Below are positions 37,961-49,465 of a DNA stretch of 64,000 nt, piece by piece. Source of the stretch: Tridacna crocea. Taxonomy: Eukaryota > Mollusca > Bivalvia > Cardiida > Cardiidae. Within the stretch, counting starts at the first letter, position 1. Each line of letters starts with the position of its first letter. The notes under the pieces are model-generated. The model had not been told where the DNA came from, made no database searches, and saw nothing but the letters and a program-made list of their open reading frames with translations. The stretch lies in contig OX031057.1 of NCBI GenBank assembly GCA_943736015.1, forward strand, positions 61,028,001 to 61,092,000. The letters are read 5' to 3'. The position numbers and the translations under genes were made by a program.

Positions 37961-40165
37961 TTTAGCTCACCTGAGCACGAAGTGCTCATGGTGAGCTATT
38001 GTGATCGTGCTGTGTCCGGCGTCCGTCGTCCGTCGTCCGTCGTGCGGCGTGCGTCGTGCGTCGTCCGTCGTCAACTTTTTACCTTGTGTACGCTCTAGAG
38101 GCCACAGTTTTAGTCGGATACTCATGAAAATTGGTCAGGATGTTTGTCTCGATGAAATCTCGGACGAGTTCGAAAATGGGTCATGTGGGGTCAAAAACTA
38201 GGTCACTAGGTCAAATCTTAGAAAAACCTTGTGTACGCTCTAGAGGCCACATTTTGAGTCGGATACTCATGAAAGTTGGTCAGGATGTTTGTCTGGATGA
38301 TATCTCGGACGAGTTTGTAAATGGGTCACGTGGGGTCAAAAACTAGGTCACTAGGTCAAATCTTAGAAAAACCTTGTGTACGCTCTAGAGGCCACATTTT
38401 GAGTCGGATACTCATGAAAGTTGGTCAGGATGTTTGTCTGGATGATATCTCGGACGAGTTCGAAAATGGGTCACGTGGGGTCAAAAACTAGGTCACCAGG
38501 TCAAATCTTAGAAAAACCTTGTGTACGCTCTAGAGGCCACATTTTGAGTCGGATACTCATGAAAGTTGGTCAGGATGTTTGTCTGGATGATATCTCGGAC
38601 GAGTTCGAAAATGGGTCACGTGGGGTCAAAAACTAGGTCACCAGGTCAAATCTTAGAAAAACCTTGTGTACGCTCTAGAGGCCACATTTTCAGTCGGATA
38701 CTCATGAAAGTTGGTCAGGATGTTTGTCTGGATGATATCTCGGACGAGTTCGAAAATGGGTCACGTGGGGTCAAAAACTAGGTCACCAGGTCAAATCTTA
38801 GAAAAACCTTTTGTACGCTCTAGAGGCCACATTTTCAGTCGGATACTCATGAAAGTTGGTCAGGATGTTTGTCTGGATGATATCTCGGACGAGTTCGAAA
38901 ATGGGTCACGTGGGATCAAAAACTAGGTCACCAGGTCAAATCTTAGAAAAACCTTTTGTACGCTCTAGAGGCAACATTTTCAGTCGGATACTCATGAAAG
39001 TTGGTCAGGATGTTTGTCTGGATGATATCTCGGACGAGTTCGAAAATGGGTCATTGGGGGTCAAAAACTAGGTCACCAGGTCAAATCTTAGAAAAACCTT
39101 TTGTACGCTCTAGAGGCCACATTTTCAGTCGGATACTCATGAAAGTTGGTCAGGATGTTTGTCTGGATGATATCTCGGACGAGTTTGAAAATGGGTCACG
39201 TGGGGTCAAAAACTAGGTCACTAGGTCAAATCTTAGAAAAACCTTTTGTACGCTCTAGAGGCCACATTTTCAGTTGGATACTCATGAAAGTTGGTCAGGA
39301 TATTTGTCTGGATGATATCTCGGACAAGATCGAAAATGGGTCGTGGGGTCAAAAACTAGGTCACTAGGTCAAATGTTAGAAAAACCTTTTGTAGGCTCTA
39401 AAGGCCACATTTTCAGTCCGAAACTCTTGTAAGTTGGTCAGAATGTTTGTCTTGATGATATCTCAGACAGGTTTGAAAATGGGTCATTGGGGGTTAAAAA
39501 CTAGGTCACCAGGTCAAATCTTAGAAAAACCTTGTATATGCTCTGGATGCCACATTTTCAGTCCAACACTCTTGAAAATTAGTCAGAATGTTTGCCTTTA
39601 TAATATCTTGGATGAGTTTGAAAATGGGTCATGTTGGGTCAAAAACTGGGTCAATAGGTCAAATGTTATAAACACCTTTTGTATGCTCTGGAGGACACAT
39701 TTTCAGTCTGATACTCCTAAAACTTGTTCATTATATTTGTCCTGGTGATACCTTGAATGAGATTGAAAATGGGTCATGTGGAGTCAAAAACTAGGTCAAT
39801 GGGTCAAATATTAGAAAAACCTTGTGTACACTCTAGAGGCTACATTTTCTGCCTGATATTCTTCAGACTTGGTCAGAATGTTTGTTTTGGTGATGTCTCA
39901 AAAGAGTTTGATAATGGGTAATTGTCGGGTCCAAAACTAGGTCACTTGATGAAATCTTAGAAAAACCTTTTGTACACTGTAGAGGCCACATTTTCAGTCC
40001 AGTACTCATGAAACTTGGCCAGAATGTTTGTCTTATTGATATCTCAAAAGTGTTTGATGATGGGTAATGTCTGATAAAAAACTAGGTCACTGGGAAACTA
40101 GATGGTGCATGTTTGGTCAATAAACTCAGGTGAGCGATTTCAGGGCCATCATGGCCCTCTTGTTT
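37961..40165 (+). mobile_element. Helentron/pearl-like element, 145-bp monomer type
   Basis: A perfect stem at 37965-37996 (gctcacctgagcac / gtgctcatggtgagc), then a ccgtcgtccgtcgtgcg run, about fourteen 145-bp monomers, then aaactcaggtgagcg, the hairpin agggccatcatggccct (40142-40158) and cttgttt. The ends of type 145 and type 166 elements are nearly the same although the bodies are unrelated. Confidence 0.7.
38095..40110 (+). repeat. 145-bp tandem array
   Basis: The period is exactly 145 bp between 38131 and 39290 (ggtcaggatgtttgtct..). Units up to about 39360 are almost identical; the later ones diverge progressively. 145 is not a multiple of three, so the frame shifts at each unit and the array is not coding. 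Confidence 0.88.
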
Positions 40166-40169
40166 AACA

Positions 40170-40305
40170 AGCCTTTGATAGAAGGCATGAACTTCATAGG
40201 AAAAGAAGAAAATACTGTCAATCTTTCAGCTACTTTCCATTTGTTGACTGCAAATGTTTTGAATGTAGACTAGTCCAAAATTTTGTCACTTGGTGAAGAA
40301 CTTAA
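40170..40305 (+). mobile_element. TTAA MITE fragment
   Basis: Hairpin left arm (aggaaaagaagaaaatact), right half with gttgactgcaaatg and ttggtgaagaac. Confidence 0.45.
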
Positions 40306-40485
40306 GAAAGTACATACATACCTGTAGTTGTTAATGGCATGTCAAGTTATACAGTATTATTATATTTTCTGTCTTTATTATAATTATAATATTTTATCTA
40401 ATACGTGAAAAAAATTACAGTGAATGGTTGTAAATTCTGACATGATAGAAAAAGAAATTTACAATTGGAAGAGTCAAACACTTGT

Positions 40486-41098
40486 CATACCCCCACAACA
40501 AAGTGGAGTGGGGTATACTGGAATCACCATGGAGGTCAGTCGGGCTGGGCTGTCTGTCCATATACACCAATTTATCCGGAAAAATACTCCAAGAGTTTTC
40601 AGATACTGAACTCAAATTTACACACATTGTTCCTGTATAAATGCATATAAATGCATATGAAGTTGTGAATGTGCTATTTACATGACCCTGCTGCGATTTG
40701 TTGTGGAATTATGTCCTGATGACCTTTTTTATCCCCCGCTGCAGGTGGAGGTGGAGGGATATAGTTTTAGTGTTGTCTGATCTTCCGTCCTTCAGCCTGT
40801 CCATGTGTCTGTCCTGATGATTATCTCCAACACCATTGGACAGAATTTCGTGAAAATTCATACATGTGCACATTAACCCGTTCTGCAGTGATACTTTTTT
40901 TTTGTTTTGATGCAAAATGGCCGACTAGGAGCGATTTTTGTTTAAGTTACGCAGTTTGTTTTTGGCAGGGGATATCATCTCAAAGGAATTGCTTGTTAAC
41001 TTTTACTTTTGTACTAAACCATTGTGCATTCCATGACAAAGACCTGTTTTGTAACAAGGAGCTGTGGGAGTATGATCACGTTTAGTGATAGCTCTAGC
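40486..41098 (+). repeat. tatacccc-family repeat, copy 4 with insertion
   Basis: Head catacccccacaacaaagtgg..ggggtata; body interrupted at about 40734-40960 by a second repeat start (atcccccgctgcaggtgg, gtccatgtgtctgtcc); tail agtgatagctctagc. Confidence 0.55.
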
Positions 41099-41162
41099 TC
41101 AAACTGGAAACCCTTTACCAAACAACCAAGAACTTTAACTGCCCTGAAGAAGTAAATTTTTC

Positions 41163-41496
41163 TTAACTCTTTACCACACGAGAAAAATTTAGACTGGTCC
41201 AAATTGAAAGCATTTGCAGACGACAAAATAAAGGTGACTGAAAAATTGAAATTTGTTCTGGGAAGGGTAGAAAACACTGTAGGAAAAGGAGAAAATGCTG
41301 GTTACCAGCATTTTCTCCTTTTCCCACAGTGTTTTCAAAAGGCTTCTTTCTCGGGGGCTTCAAAAGCATTTTCTCCTTTTCCTACAATGTTTTTTCACCT
41401 TTTGAAAAACAGGTTGTTACTAGTAATATTTAATTTCTTTGCAAATGCTTTTATTTTGGATAACCATAAAAATTTGCTGTCTGGTGAAGAAATTAA
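41163..41496 (-). mobile_element. TTAA MITE, composite of two copies
   Basis: One reverse-type copy (ttaactctttaccacacgag, hairpin core aaaatgctggttaccagc) runs at ggcttcaaaagc into the second half of a forward-type copy (attttctccttttcc.. ggtgaagaaattaa). Confidence 0.65.
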
Positions 41497-41716
41497 AGGT
41501 TAAAGCAGTTTTATGATGTAAGAGCTGCATTACAGTATTGATGCATTTATTTATGTATTAATGACTTAACGTTCCAGGGGCTAGAGTATAATTACTTGAC
41601 TGAAAGCTTCTTTTGGTCTACCAGGGAACTCTGAAATTTTCATTTTCGATCATCAAGCACTGTTACTAAAATTAACCCACTGGTAGATTGCCACTATAAT
41701 AATGATGTACTACATA

Positions 41717-41945
41717 TTAACCCTTTACTCCATAGATACTCGTTTTAACGCATTGCTTGTAGGAGCCTTTGGAAAACATTGTGGCAAAAGGTGAAATTGC
41801 TTGTGACGAGCAATTTCACCTTTTGCCACAATGTTTTCTATGCTATCAAAAGGTGTCATATACACGTAAGAAACAGCTTCATCATTGCTGTTATTTAGGG
41901 TCAGTTAGAGATACCACAGGAATGCCTTATGGGGTAAAGGGTTAA
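41717..41945 (-). mobile_element. TTAA MITE, sister subfamily with altered hairpin
   Basis: TTAA ends. Termini ctttactccatagatactcg and ccttatggggtaaaggg. The hairpin arms read gtggcaaaaggtgaaattgc and their exact complement, unlike the main family but at the same place and length. Orientation is opposite to the copy at 51970. Confidence 0.78.
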
Positions 41946-42035
41946 AATACACAGTAAAAGAGGATATAATATACCAATGTGCTATTTTTAGTTACAGTGT
42001 CCAATGATAAAGCAATAAAAATTTTGGTCATCCAT

Positions 42036-42522
42036 GAGCGTATTCCTTTCGCCGCCGGTTCTGGCACAATGTTCTGTGTTCTGGAATGCTGTTCTGGGAC
42101 ATGCGAAAAGAATATTTCAGAACACAATACACTTATCTGGAAGTATGTTCTATATGGAGCATGTTCGGAACATTATTCTAAACCATATCAAAATGAAAGT
42201 ACGTTGGCATGACTGCTGATGCCAGAGATACTGACATGGCTGTGTTAGTTAGGGAAATTATTAGCTGCAGAGAGGGAGTTGAGACAAGTCTGCTATGCCC
42301 CTTTTTATGGTATTCATGTTGTAAAAAAGAACAATTGCAAATTTTTCAAATTTTGCCATGACGAATTGTCTGTCTTTCAGCCATCTTGTATCACCTAGCA
42401 ACCAATCAGCAGGTGCACTACACCTCGATTGGATTAGAACAGTCAGAACATGTTCAAGGCACAGTGTTCCGAAATACTCCATTAACCTAGAACATGTTCG
42501 GAGTAATGAAAGGAATACGCCC
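42036..42522. repeat. Inverted-repeat element rich in gaacatgttc palindromes
   Basis: gcgtattcctttc (42038) and gaaaggaatacgc (42508) are perfect 13-bp inverted ends. Inside, agcatgttcggaac and gaacatgttcgga recur. Confidence 0.45.
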
Positions 42523-42717
42523 TATGATAGACCAATCAGTAGCCTGTGGTATAGTCATTACTCTTTTTCTGTAGTAAGCCCTTTTTTGCATATGGTAGTC
42601 TTCCAGGAAAGCTCTTAAAATGTGATTTTTTTGTGGATCTTTATATGTAATAAAATGATCAGGGATATTTTGTAATGTGTTCAGTACATGTATATCTACA
42701 ACTCTCCCATGGCTTTT

Positions 42718-42968
42718 TCATATACCCCTCCTCTTACACCTACAAAGAAGAGGGGAAGGGGGGGGGGGGAAATACCATTTTCAGTGTCTGTCTATCAGTT
42801 TGTCTGTTTATTCATCCTCGTTTTTGTTTCTTTGCTCGAACTTAAAAGCTATCTCACATAAGACCCAGAAACTGTAAAAATGTTGCTCATGACCCCAGGT
42901 ACCAACCTATTGTTTTGGGGTCAAAGGTCAAGGTCATCACAGGTGAACTTTGTTTGAAAATTTATAAA
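42718..42968. repeat. Simple-repeat-rich fragment of an unassigned repeat
   Basis: atacccctcctc, an eleven-g run near 42757, then ctgtctatcag and ggtcaaaggtcaaggtc, reminiscent of the tatacccc and 145-bp families, but not resolved. Confidence 0.35.
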
Positions 42969-43229
42969 TTAAATGAGACTTACCAGTAAGGTAATGTTTG
43001 ATTTCAATTCTGCTGAGACCAATCCACTGAGAATTACAGGAGTAACACTTGACCAACCACTTGACCAGAGCCTCAGGTATTTAGAGAGAATTGTATTTTG
43101 GAACTTTGCAATGCAAATGGATGAAGCTAAAATAGGGTTGGGTACAGGGCAGGCCTATGATTCTCAATGGATTAGTAAGTCCCCACACAATTGAAATCAA
43201 ACATCACCTTCCAGGCAGGTCTCGTTTAA
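42969..43229. mobile_element. TTAA-flanked inverted-repeat element, 35-bp TIRs
   Basis: gagac..aaggtaatgtttgatttcaatt (from 42975) pairs with the inverted copy ending at 43223 with about five mismatches. TTAA stands at 42969-42972 and 43226-43229, the latter shared with the next MITE. The centre is unrelated to the main MITE family. Confidence 0.6.
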
Positions 43230-43446
43230 CTCTTTACCAAACAACAACATTTTGGACTGGTTGAAATTGAAAGCGTTTGCATACGACACCATAAATGTGA
43301 ATCAAATATTGAAATCTTATTTGGAAAGGGTATAAAACATTGTGGGTAAAGGGGACAATGCTGGTTACCAGCATTTTCTCAAATTGTTTTCAAAGGCTGT
43401 CTTTCTCAGATTCGTTAAAAGTCGGGATTGTGTGGTAAAGAGTTAA
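43226..43446 (-). mobile_element. TTAA MITE, right hairpin arm shortened
   Basis: TTAA ends, terminus attgtgtggtaaagag; the arm reads tggttaccagcattttctc and then breaks. Confidence 0.7.
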
Positions 43447-43498
43447 TTTATCAATTCTACTAGATCCAATCCACTATCCGAGAATCACAGGAGTACTT

Positions 43499-43556
43499 AA
43501 CCCTTTACCCCATAAGGTATTTCTGTGGTAACTCTAATGGACCCTAAAAAACAGCA
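43499..43556 (+). mobile_element. Sister-subfamily MITE, left end only
   Basis: ttaaccctttaccccataag, ctctaatggaccctaaa match the left end of the copy at 51970. Confidence 0.6.
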
Positions 43557-43805
43557 AGGAATGAATGAATGAATAGCGTTTTAAGGCCCATTGACAACTT
43601 ATGTCATATTGGGCGCACTCAGTAAACAATAATGCGAGGTGAAAATAACATACATGTGCAACAACATAAGACAAACATGATAAATGAGGAATGGATGAAA
43701 CACAAAATGATGCCCCTTTTGTCGCCTTTTACGACATGCATGCTGTCACTTTTGTTCCGCCAGATGAAATGGCAGATGTGACGATCGTGGGACTGCATAT
43801 ACATG
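43557..43805. repeat. Unassigned dispersed repeat
   Basis: aatgaatgaatgaat at the left, cccttttgtcgccttttacgacatgc near 43715; looks like part of a known type of molluscan interspersed repeat, from memory only. Confidence 0.35.
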
Positions 43806-43857
43806 TTTATTAGATTTGCAAGTTTTTTCTGTCATTTTTTCATTCAATTTCATTACA

Positions 43858-44086
43858 TTAACCCATTACCACACAATCCCTACTTTTGACGCCCCTGAGA
43901 AAGAAGCCTTTTGAAAAAACTATGGGAAAAGGAGAAAATGCTGGTAACCAGCATTTTCTCCTTTTCCCACAGTGTTTTCTACCCTTCCTAGAACAAAATT
44001 GTATTTTTTAGTCACCTTTACTTTGTAGTCTGCAAATGCTTTCAATTTGGACCAGTCTAAAATTTTGGCGTGTGGTAATGAGTTAA
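43858..44086 (+). mobile_element. TTAA MITE, near-complete
   Basis: TTAA ends, termini cccattaccacacaatccc and gcgtgtggtaatgag, hairpin core aaaatgctggtaaccagc. Confidence 0.8.
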
Positions 44087-44145
44087 ACACTTTTATACAG
44101 ATATGAAATCACAAGTACCATTTGTCATTGCCGTCATGTTAGTTT

Positions 44146-44374
44146 TTAACCCTTTACCAAACAACAAAATTTTAGAGTGGTCCAAATTGAAAGCACTTAC
44201 AGATAACAAAATAAGCATAATTCAAAAATTGAAATTTGTTTACAGCAGGGTAGAAAACATTGTGGGAAAAGGAGAAAATGCTGGTTACCAGCATTTTCTG
44301 CTTTTCCCACGATGTTTTCAAAAGGCTTCTATCTCAAGGTCGTAAAAACCAGGGATTGTTTGGGAAAGGGTTAA
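44146..44374 (-). mobile_element. TTAA MITE, near-complete
   Basis: TTAA ends, ccctttaccaaacaac and gattgtttgggaaaggg, hairpin core intact with one change (ttctgctttt). Confidence 0.8.
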
Positions 44375-44647
44375 GGACGTTTTCATTGTGACAGCCTGTT
44401 TTGCTCTTTCCACAATTGTAAATCACTTTATCACTTATTCCAGTATTTGTCACCTTGATTCATGTTACATGCACTTTAGCAACATGTCAGTGCTGCCTAG
44501 CTATTGGATTGTATAGGACGACTTCAAATGGCGCTGAAGGACGTAATTTGAAAAAAAAATTAACATCGATAGAAAGGTTGAAATACAGAGACCAATGAGA
44601 ATGTTTTTACTAATGCAGGAAGATGATAATTATCTTTAAAAAATGTC

Positions 44648-44881
44648 TTAACTCTTTACCAAACAACAACATTTTAGACTGGTTCAAACTAACAGCATTA
44701 ATTTTGCAGATGCCTAAATAAAAGTGACTGAAAATTTGAAATTTGTACCAAAGAGGGGAGAAAACATTGCGGGAAAAGGAGAAAATGCTGGTTACCCGCA
44801 GTTTCTCCTTTTCCCACAATGTTTTCTAAAGGCTTCTTTCTCAGGGTTGTCAAAAGTAGGGATTGTAAGGTAATGGGTTAA
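44648..44881 (-). mobile_element. TTAA MITE, near-complete
   Basis: TTAA ends, hairpin with a few mismatches at the tip (aaaatgctggttacccgc). Confidence 0.76.
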
Positions 44882-45308
44882 ATGTGCCTACATAGCATTT
44901 TATTTTAGTTTTTACTTTCCAAGATTATATAGCAGAACAAACATTATTTTCGAGAAAATTAATAAATTGATGTGAATTTCTTTTTGTAATTGACATTTCT
45001 TTGAAGGATTATTTGGGTGAAAAAGCCACAAAACGGATAGAAAGAACATTCTATACAGCAAATATGAACTTGATTTGGTAAGAAATTGAATTAAAAAGTA
45101 TATAGAGTTCAGTCAAATAAAAGATAAGGAAAAAATTACATGTACTGGATAAAATCCAATCAGTAGTCTAAAATATAATCCAAGAGTACCTATTTCTCTA
45201 CGTCTTAGTAAAGAAAGCCAAGATTGTCATGATGGAAATTTTATGTCAATATAAAAGCGTATTTACAAATTCTTTATTCTTCATTTTTTTTTTTTCTAGC
45301 AATTCTTT

Positions 45309-47014
45309 ATTAGCTCACCTGAGCACAACGTGCTCAAAGGGAGCTTTTAGGGTCACTGGGTGTCCGTCGTGCGTTGTCAACAATTCTTTAAACATCAACT
45401 CCTCCTAAACCACTGGGCCAATTTGGACCAAACTTGGCAGGAATGTTCCTTGGGAGGTCCTCTTTAAAAATTGTTCACAGAATTTAATTCCGTCAAAAAC
45501 TCTGGTTGCCATGGCAACCAAATGGAATTTTTTAGCAAATTCTTTAAAAAATCTTCTCCTCTGAAAGCGCTGGTCGGATTTTGAAATAATTTCACAGATA
45601 TGTTCCTTGGGTGACCCTTTTCAAAAATTGTTCGTGAAATTTTGATCCGTCAAAAATTGTGGCTCTGGCGATGGGGGCTACTTGCACTATACAGAAATCA
45701 AGGAATTCTTTAAAAATCTTCTTCTCTGAAACCGCTGGTCGGATTTTGAAATCATTTCACAGAAATGTTCCTTGGGTGACCCTTTTCAAAAAGTGTTCAT
45801 GAAATTTTGATCCGTCAAAAAATGTGGCTCTGGTGAATGGGGGCTACTTGCACTAAACAGAAATCAAGGAATTCTTTTAAAATCTTCTTCTCTGAAACCA
45901 CTGGTCGGATTTTGAAATAATTTCACAGATATGTTCCTTGGGTGACCCTTTTCAAAAATTGTTCGTGAAATTTTGATTCGTCAAAAAATGTGGCTCTGGT
46001 GAATGGGGGCTACTTGCACTATACAGAAATGAAGGAATTCTTAAAAAATCTTCTTCTCTGAAACCACTTATCAGATTTTGAAATAATTTCACAGAGTTGT
46101 TCCTTTAGTGACCCTTTTCAAAAATTGTTCGTGAAATTTTGATTGGTCAAGAAACATGGCTCTGGTGAATGGGGGTTACTTGCACTATAGGGAAATGAGG
46201 AAATTCTTAAAAATTTTTCTTCTCTGAAACCGATGGTCAGATTTTGAAATAATTTCTCAGGGATGTTCCTTGGGTGACCCTTTTCAAAAAGTTTTCGCGA
46301 AATTTTGATTGGTCAAGAAACATGGCTCTGATGAATTGGGGCTACTTGCACTATAGGGAAATGAAGAAATTCTTAAAAATTCTTTTTCTCTGAAACGGCT
46401 GGACAGATTTTGAAATGATTTCACAGAGATGATCCTTGGGTGACCCTTTTCAAAAATTGTTCACAAAATTTTGATCCGTCAAGAAACATGGCTCTGGTGA
46501 ATGGGGGCTACTTGCACTATATGGAAATGAAGAAATTCTTGAAAATTCTTCTTCTCTGAAACCCCTTGTCAGATTTTAAAATAATTTGACAGGGATGTTC
46601 CTTGGGTGATCCTTGCTCTTGTGAATGGGAGAAACTTGCACTATATGGACATGATGAAATTCTTGAAAATTCTCTTTCTCTGAAACCCCTGGTCAGATTT
46701 TAAAAAAAAATTTCGGAAATGTTCCTTGGGTGACCCTTATGAAAACTTGTTTGTAAATTTTGATCCATCAAGAAACATGACTCTCATGGATGGGGGATAC
46801 TTGCTCTTATACAGAAATGAAGAATTCTTAAAAATTCTTCTTTTTGAAACTGATGGTCAGATTTCGAAATGAATTTTACAGGTGACCTTTTGAAAATTGC
46901 TTAGCAAAATTATAAATTTGGTTCCAATGTTTCAATACCTCAAAAAAAAAATAGGCTATGGTCATCTCAAAAATTCAGGGGAGCGATCCAGGGCCATCTT
47001 GGCCCTCTTGTTTT
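45309..47014 (+). mobile_element. Helentron/pearl-like element, 166-bp monomer type
   Basis: Complete head (agctcacctgagcacaacg..gggagct, aacatcaactcctcc), about nine monomers, tail identical in plan to 10616-12191, end gagcgatccagggccatcttgg, ccctcttgttt. Confidence 0.66.
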
Positions 47015-48120
47015 TTTTTGCTGTGTCAATGGTTTTACCTGGTGTAACTCTTATGTCTTGTAATCGTGGATCTAAGGATTAAAGATGGATATCAATTTTA
47101 ATGCAATCTATCAGATATTTAAAATCCTTTCTACTATATGTTTATATATACATGCACTTACAACGCCTAATGATGCAGATTGTCTAGGTTTGATAACCTG
47201 TACTCTGAATGGAAAAAATGCTGACCACTGACTGGCTTTTTGGTTTTTGATTGATAGCTCTGTTGTTTGGTTAAATGAATTTCTTATTCATCGGATTTCC
47301 GGCTCACCCACCTGCTGGTCTTGCGAAGAACTGGGGACCACTACAGGAAAACCCAAAACTTTTTCGAATATGATGCAAATGTTTGTGTTGGCATTGGCCA
47401 CTCCAGTGGTCTAAGACCGCTTAGCTTGAAGAGTATTACACTCCAGTGGTCTAAGACCACTAAGCTTGAAGAGTATTACATCTAGGTCTGTCCAAAACAC
47501 TGTTGGTTGGCATTATTATCAACTCGTTCAGTGAGTCAGTTTCATCCTGAATAGTTCCTATTTTCACGATTTTCCTCAAAAGCCACCATGCCGACTTTTC
47601 AGCCTATTTTACACAAAGGCTGAACAAAGGACTTTTTATATTTTCTTAAGAATGGTTGGTGAGTACCGTACGAACCCCAGTGGTTCTCTGGTTGTGCTGT
47701 TTCAGTTAAGGATGCTAGTAGGAGGTATTTATCCACTCTGCGACAAGTCTACTTTGCCCAAGAGTAGTTACAGTACATAGGAGAGCAGGCAGTGGTCTTG
47801 TAACATTGCTCCATGGTAAAGGTAGGTAGATCAACATCAGATTGCACAGAAAAAGCAGTCTCATCCTAATAACGTATATAGTTTTAGCTAGTTGTAGAGA
47901 TATACTGAATAATCTTGAAAACACATATTTGTCATATTCTCTAATGACTGCAAAAGCTCATTCGGTAATGTGCAGCATTTGAAATCTTCAATTCCCTTGC
48001 TAAGCAATTTCTTTCCAATTTTTTTATGATAATAAATATAATAGAGGATTCTAGTTCTTTTTGGTGAAATGTTAAAATTTATTTCAATTAGTGGACATAA
48101 CCTAAGAATTTACATCTAAT
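47015..48120. other. Intergenic; 44-bp direct duplication near 47400
   Basis: ctccagtggtctaagacc.. cttgaagagtattaca occurs twice in tandem (about 47400-47485). No gene is seen. Confidence 0.45.
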
Positions 48121-48440
48121 GTCAAGCAAATAGCATAATTTCTATGAAATGGGATACCAGTATATACAGGGGACTACCATGTTTTTTTCTGCATTGTCCA
48201 ACAGTTACTGTATTTGCCTATGCAACCACAGTAGGTCAAGATTAGGCTGCATACAACTGCGCATTCTAGTCTTTGACCTACAATGTCTGCCTTAGTGTAT
48301 CATAAGAGACAAAAGCCACCTTGAAAACAATAAGTAGGGTCTCATTTCTAGGCTGAAAATGTATGTGTGGTCTATTCAGCTTTCTAAAAGTTATGAAATA
48401 ACATTTCCAACAAAGAGTATCAGTTCTTTAACATGGTGTC
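48121..48440 (+). repeat. Dispersed duplication, copy A
   Basis: About 300 bp (aagcaaatagcataatttc, gaccacagtaggtcaag-type words, atcagttctttaac) match 51698-51969. After the MITE at 48441-48661, caatggcatcaagcctcc continues the match. Confidence 0.7.
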
Positions 48441-48661
48441 TTAACCTTTTCCCAAACAACAAACTTTTGGACTAGACCAAATTGAAAGCATCTGCAGATG
48501 ACTCTTGCTGGAAAGATGATTTCTGTCTATGATAGGGTAGAAAACATTGTGGGAAAAGGAGAAAATGCTGGTTACCAGCATTTTCTCCTTTTCCCACAAT
48601 GTTATCAAAAGGCTACTATTCCAGACCCATGACAACCAGGGATTATTTGGGAAAAGGTTAA
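48441..48661 (-). mobile_element. TTAA MITE, near-complete
   Basis: TTAA ends, mirrored termini cctttt­cccaaacaac-type and tttgggaaaagg, perfect hairpin core. Copy B of the surrounding duplication lacks this insertion. Confidence 0.8.
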
Positions 48662-49465
48662 GGAACAATGGCATCAAGCCTCCTTTTCACAGAGCATGTC
48701 TTAAACATAAAAATCAATACATCTAGTATTCATATATCATTATTTGTAATTTTATCTCACCTGCATGAAATTCTCAAGATGAGCTTTTGTGTTTGTCACC
48801 CAATGTGCATCATCAACTTTTACCTATGGCCACATTGTCAGTCAGATACTCATGAAACTTGGTTAGAATGCATTGTCTGAATAATATCTCAGCCGAGTTT
48901 GAAAATAAGTCAGGTCAGGTCATAAACTAGGTCACTGGGACAATTCTTAGATAAATCTTCTGTACGCCTTAGAGGCCACAATTTAAGTCCAGTACTCTTA
49001 AAACTTGGTCAGAATGTTTGTCTTGATAATATCTTGAACAAGTTTGAAAATGGGTCATGTCAGATCAAAAACTAGGTGACTCGGTCAAATTTCAGAAAAA
49101 TGTTGTGTATGCTCTAGAAGTCACATTTTTATTCTGTTCAAAAAGTTTGTCTTGATATCTTTGGAGGAGTTTGAAAATGGGTAAGTGGGGTCAAAAACTA
49201 GGTCACTAGGTTAAATTTTAGAAAAACTTTGTGATATCCAGTAGAGGCCATATTTTCAGTGCAATACTCTTGAAAGTTGGTCTGAATGTTTTCCCTGATA
49301 ATGTCTTGAATGAGTTTGAAAATAGGTCATGTCAGGTAAAAAACTAGGTCACTAGGTCAAATCTTAGAAAAGTTTTGTGTACCCTCTTATGGCCACATTT
49401 GTTATAATTTTGAAAATGGGTCACATCAGGTAAAAACTAGGTCATCAGGTCAAACCTTTAAAATA

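Noticed and set aside
38131..39748. Series of overlapping 71-codon open frames with near-identical peptides
   Set aside because: They arise from the 145-bp tandem repeat; the unit is not a multiple of three and the frames overlap each other.
38000..40165. CRISPR-like array of regular repeats
   Set aside because: Direct head-to-tail 145-bp monomers without spacers, in a eukaryotic genome.
42973..43194. 73-codon open frame that looks exon-like
   Set aside because: It starts and ends in the inverted repeats of a TTAA-flanked element and matches no domain.
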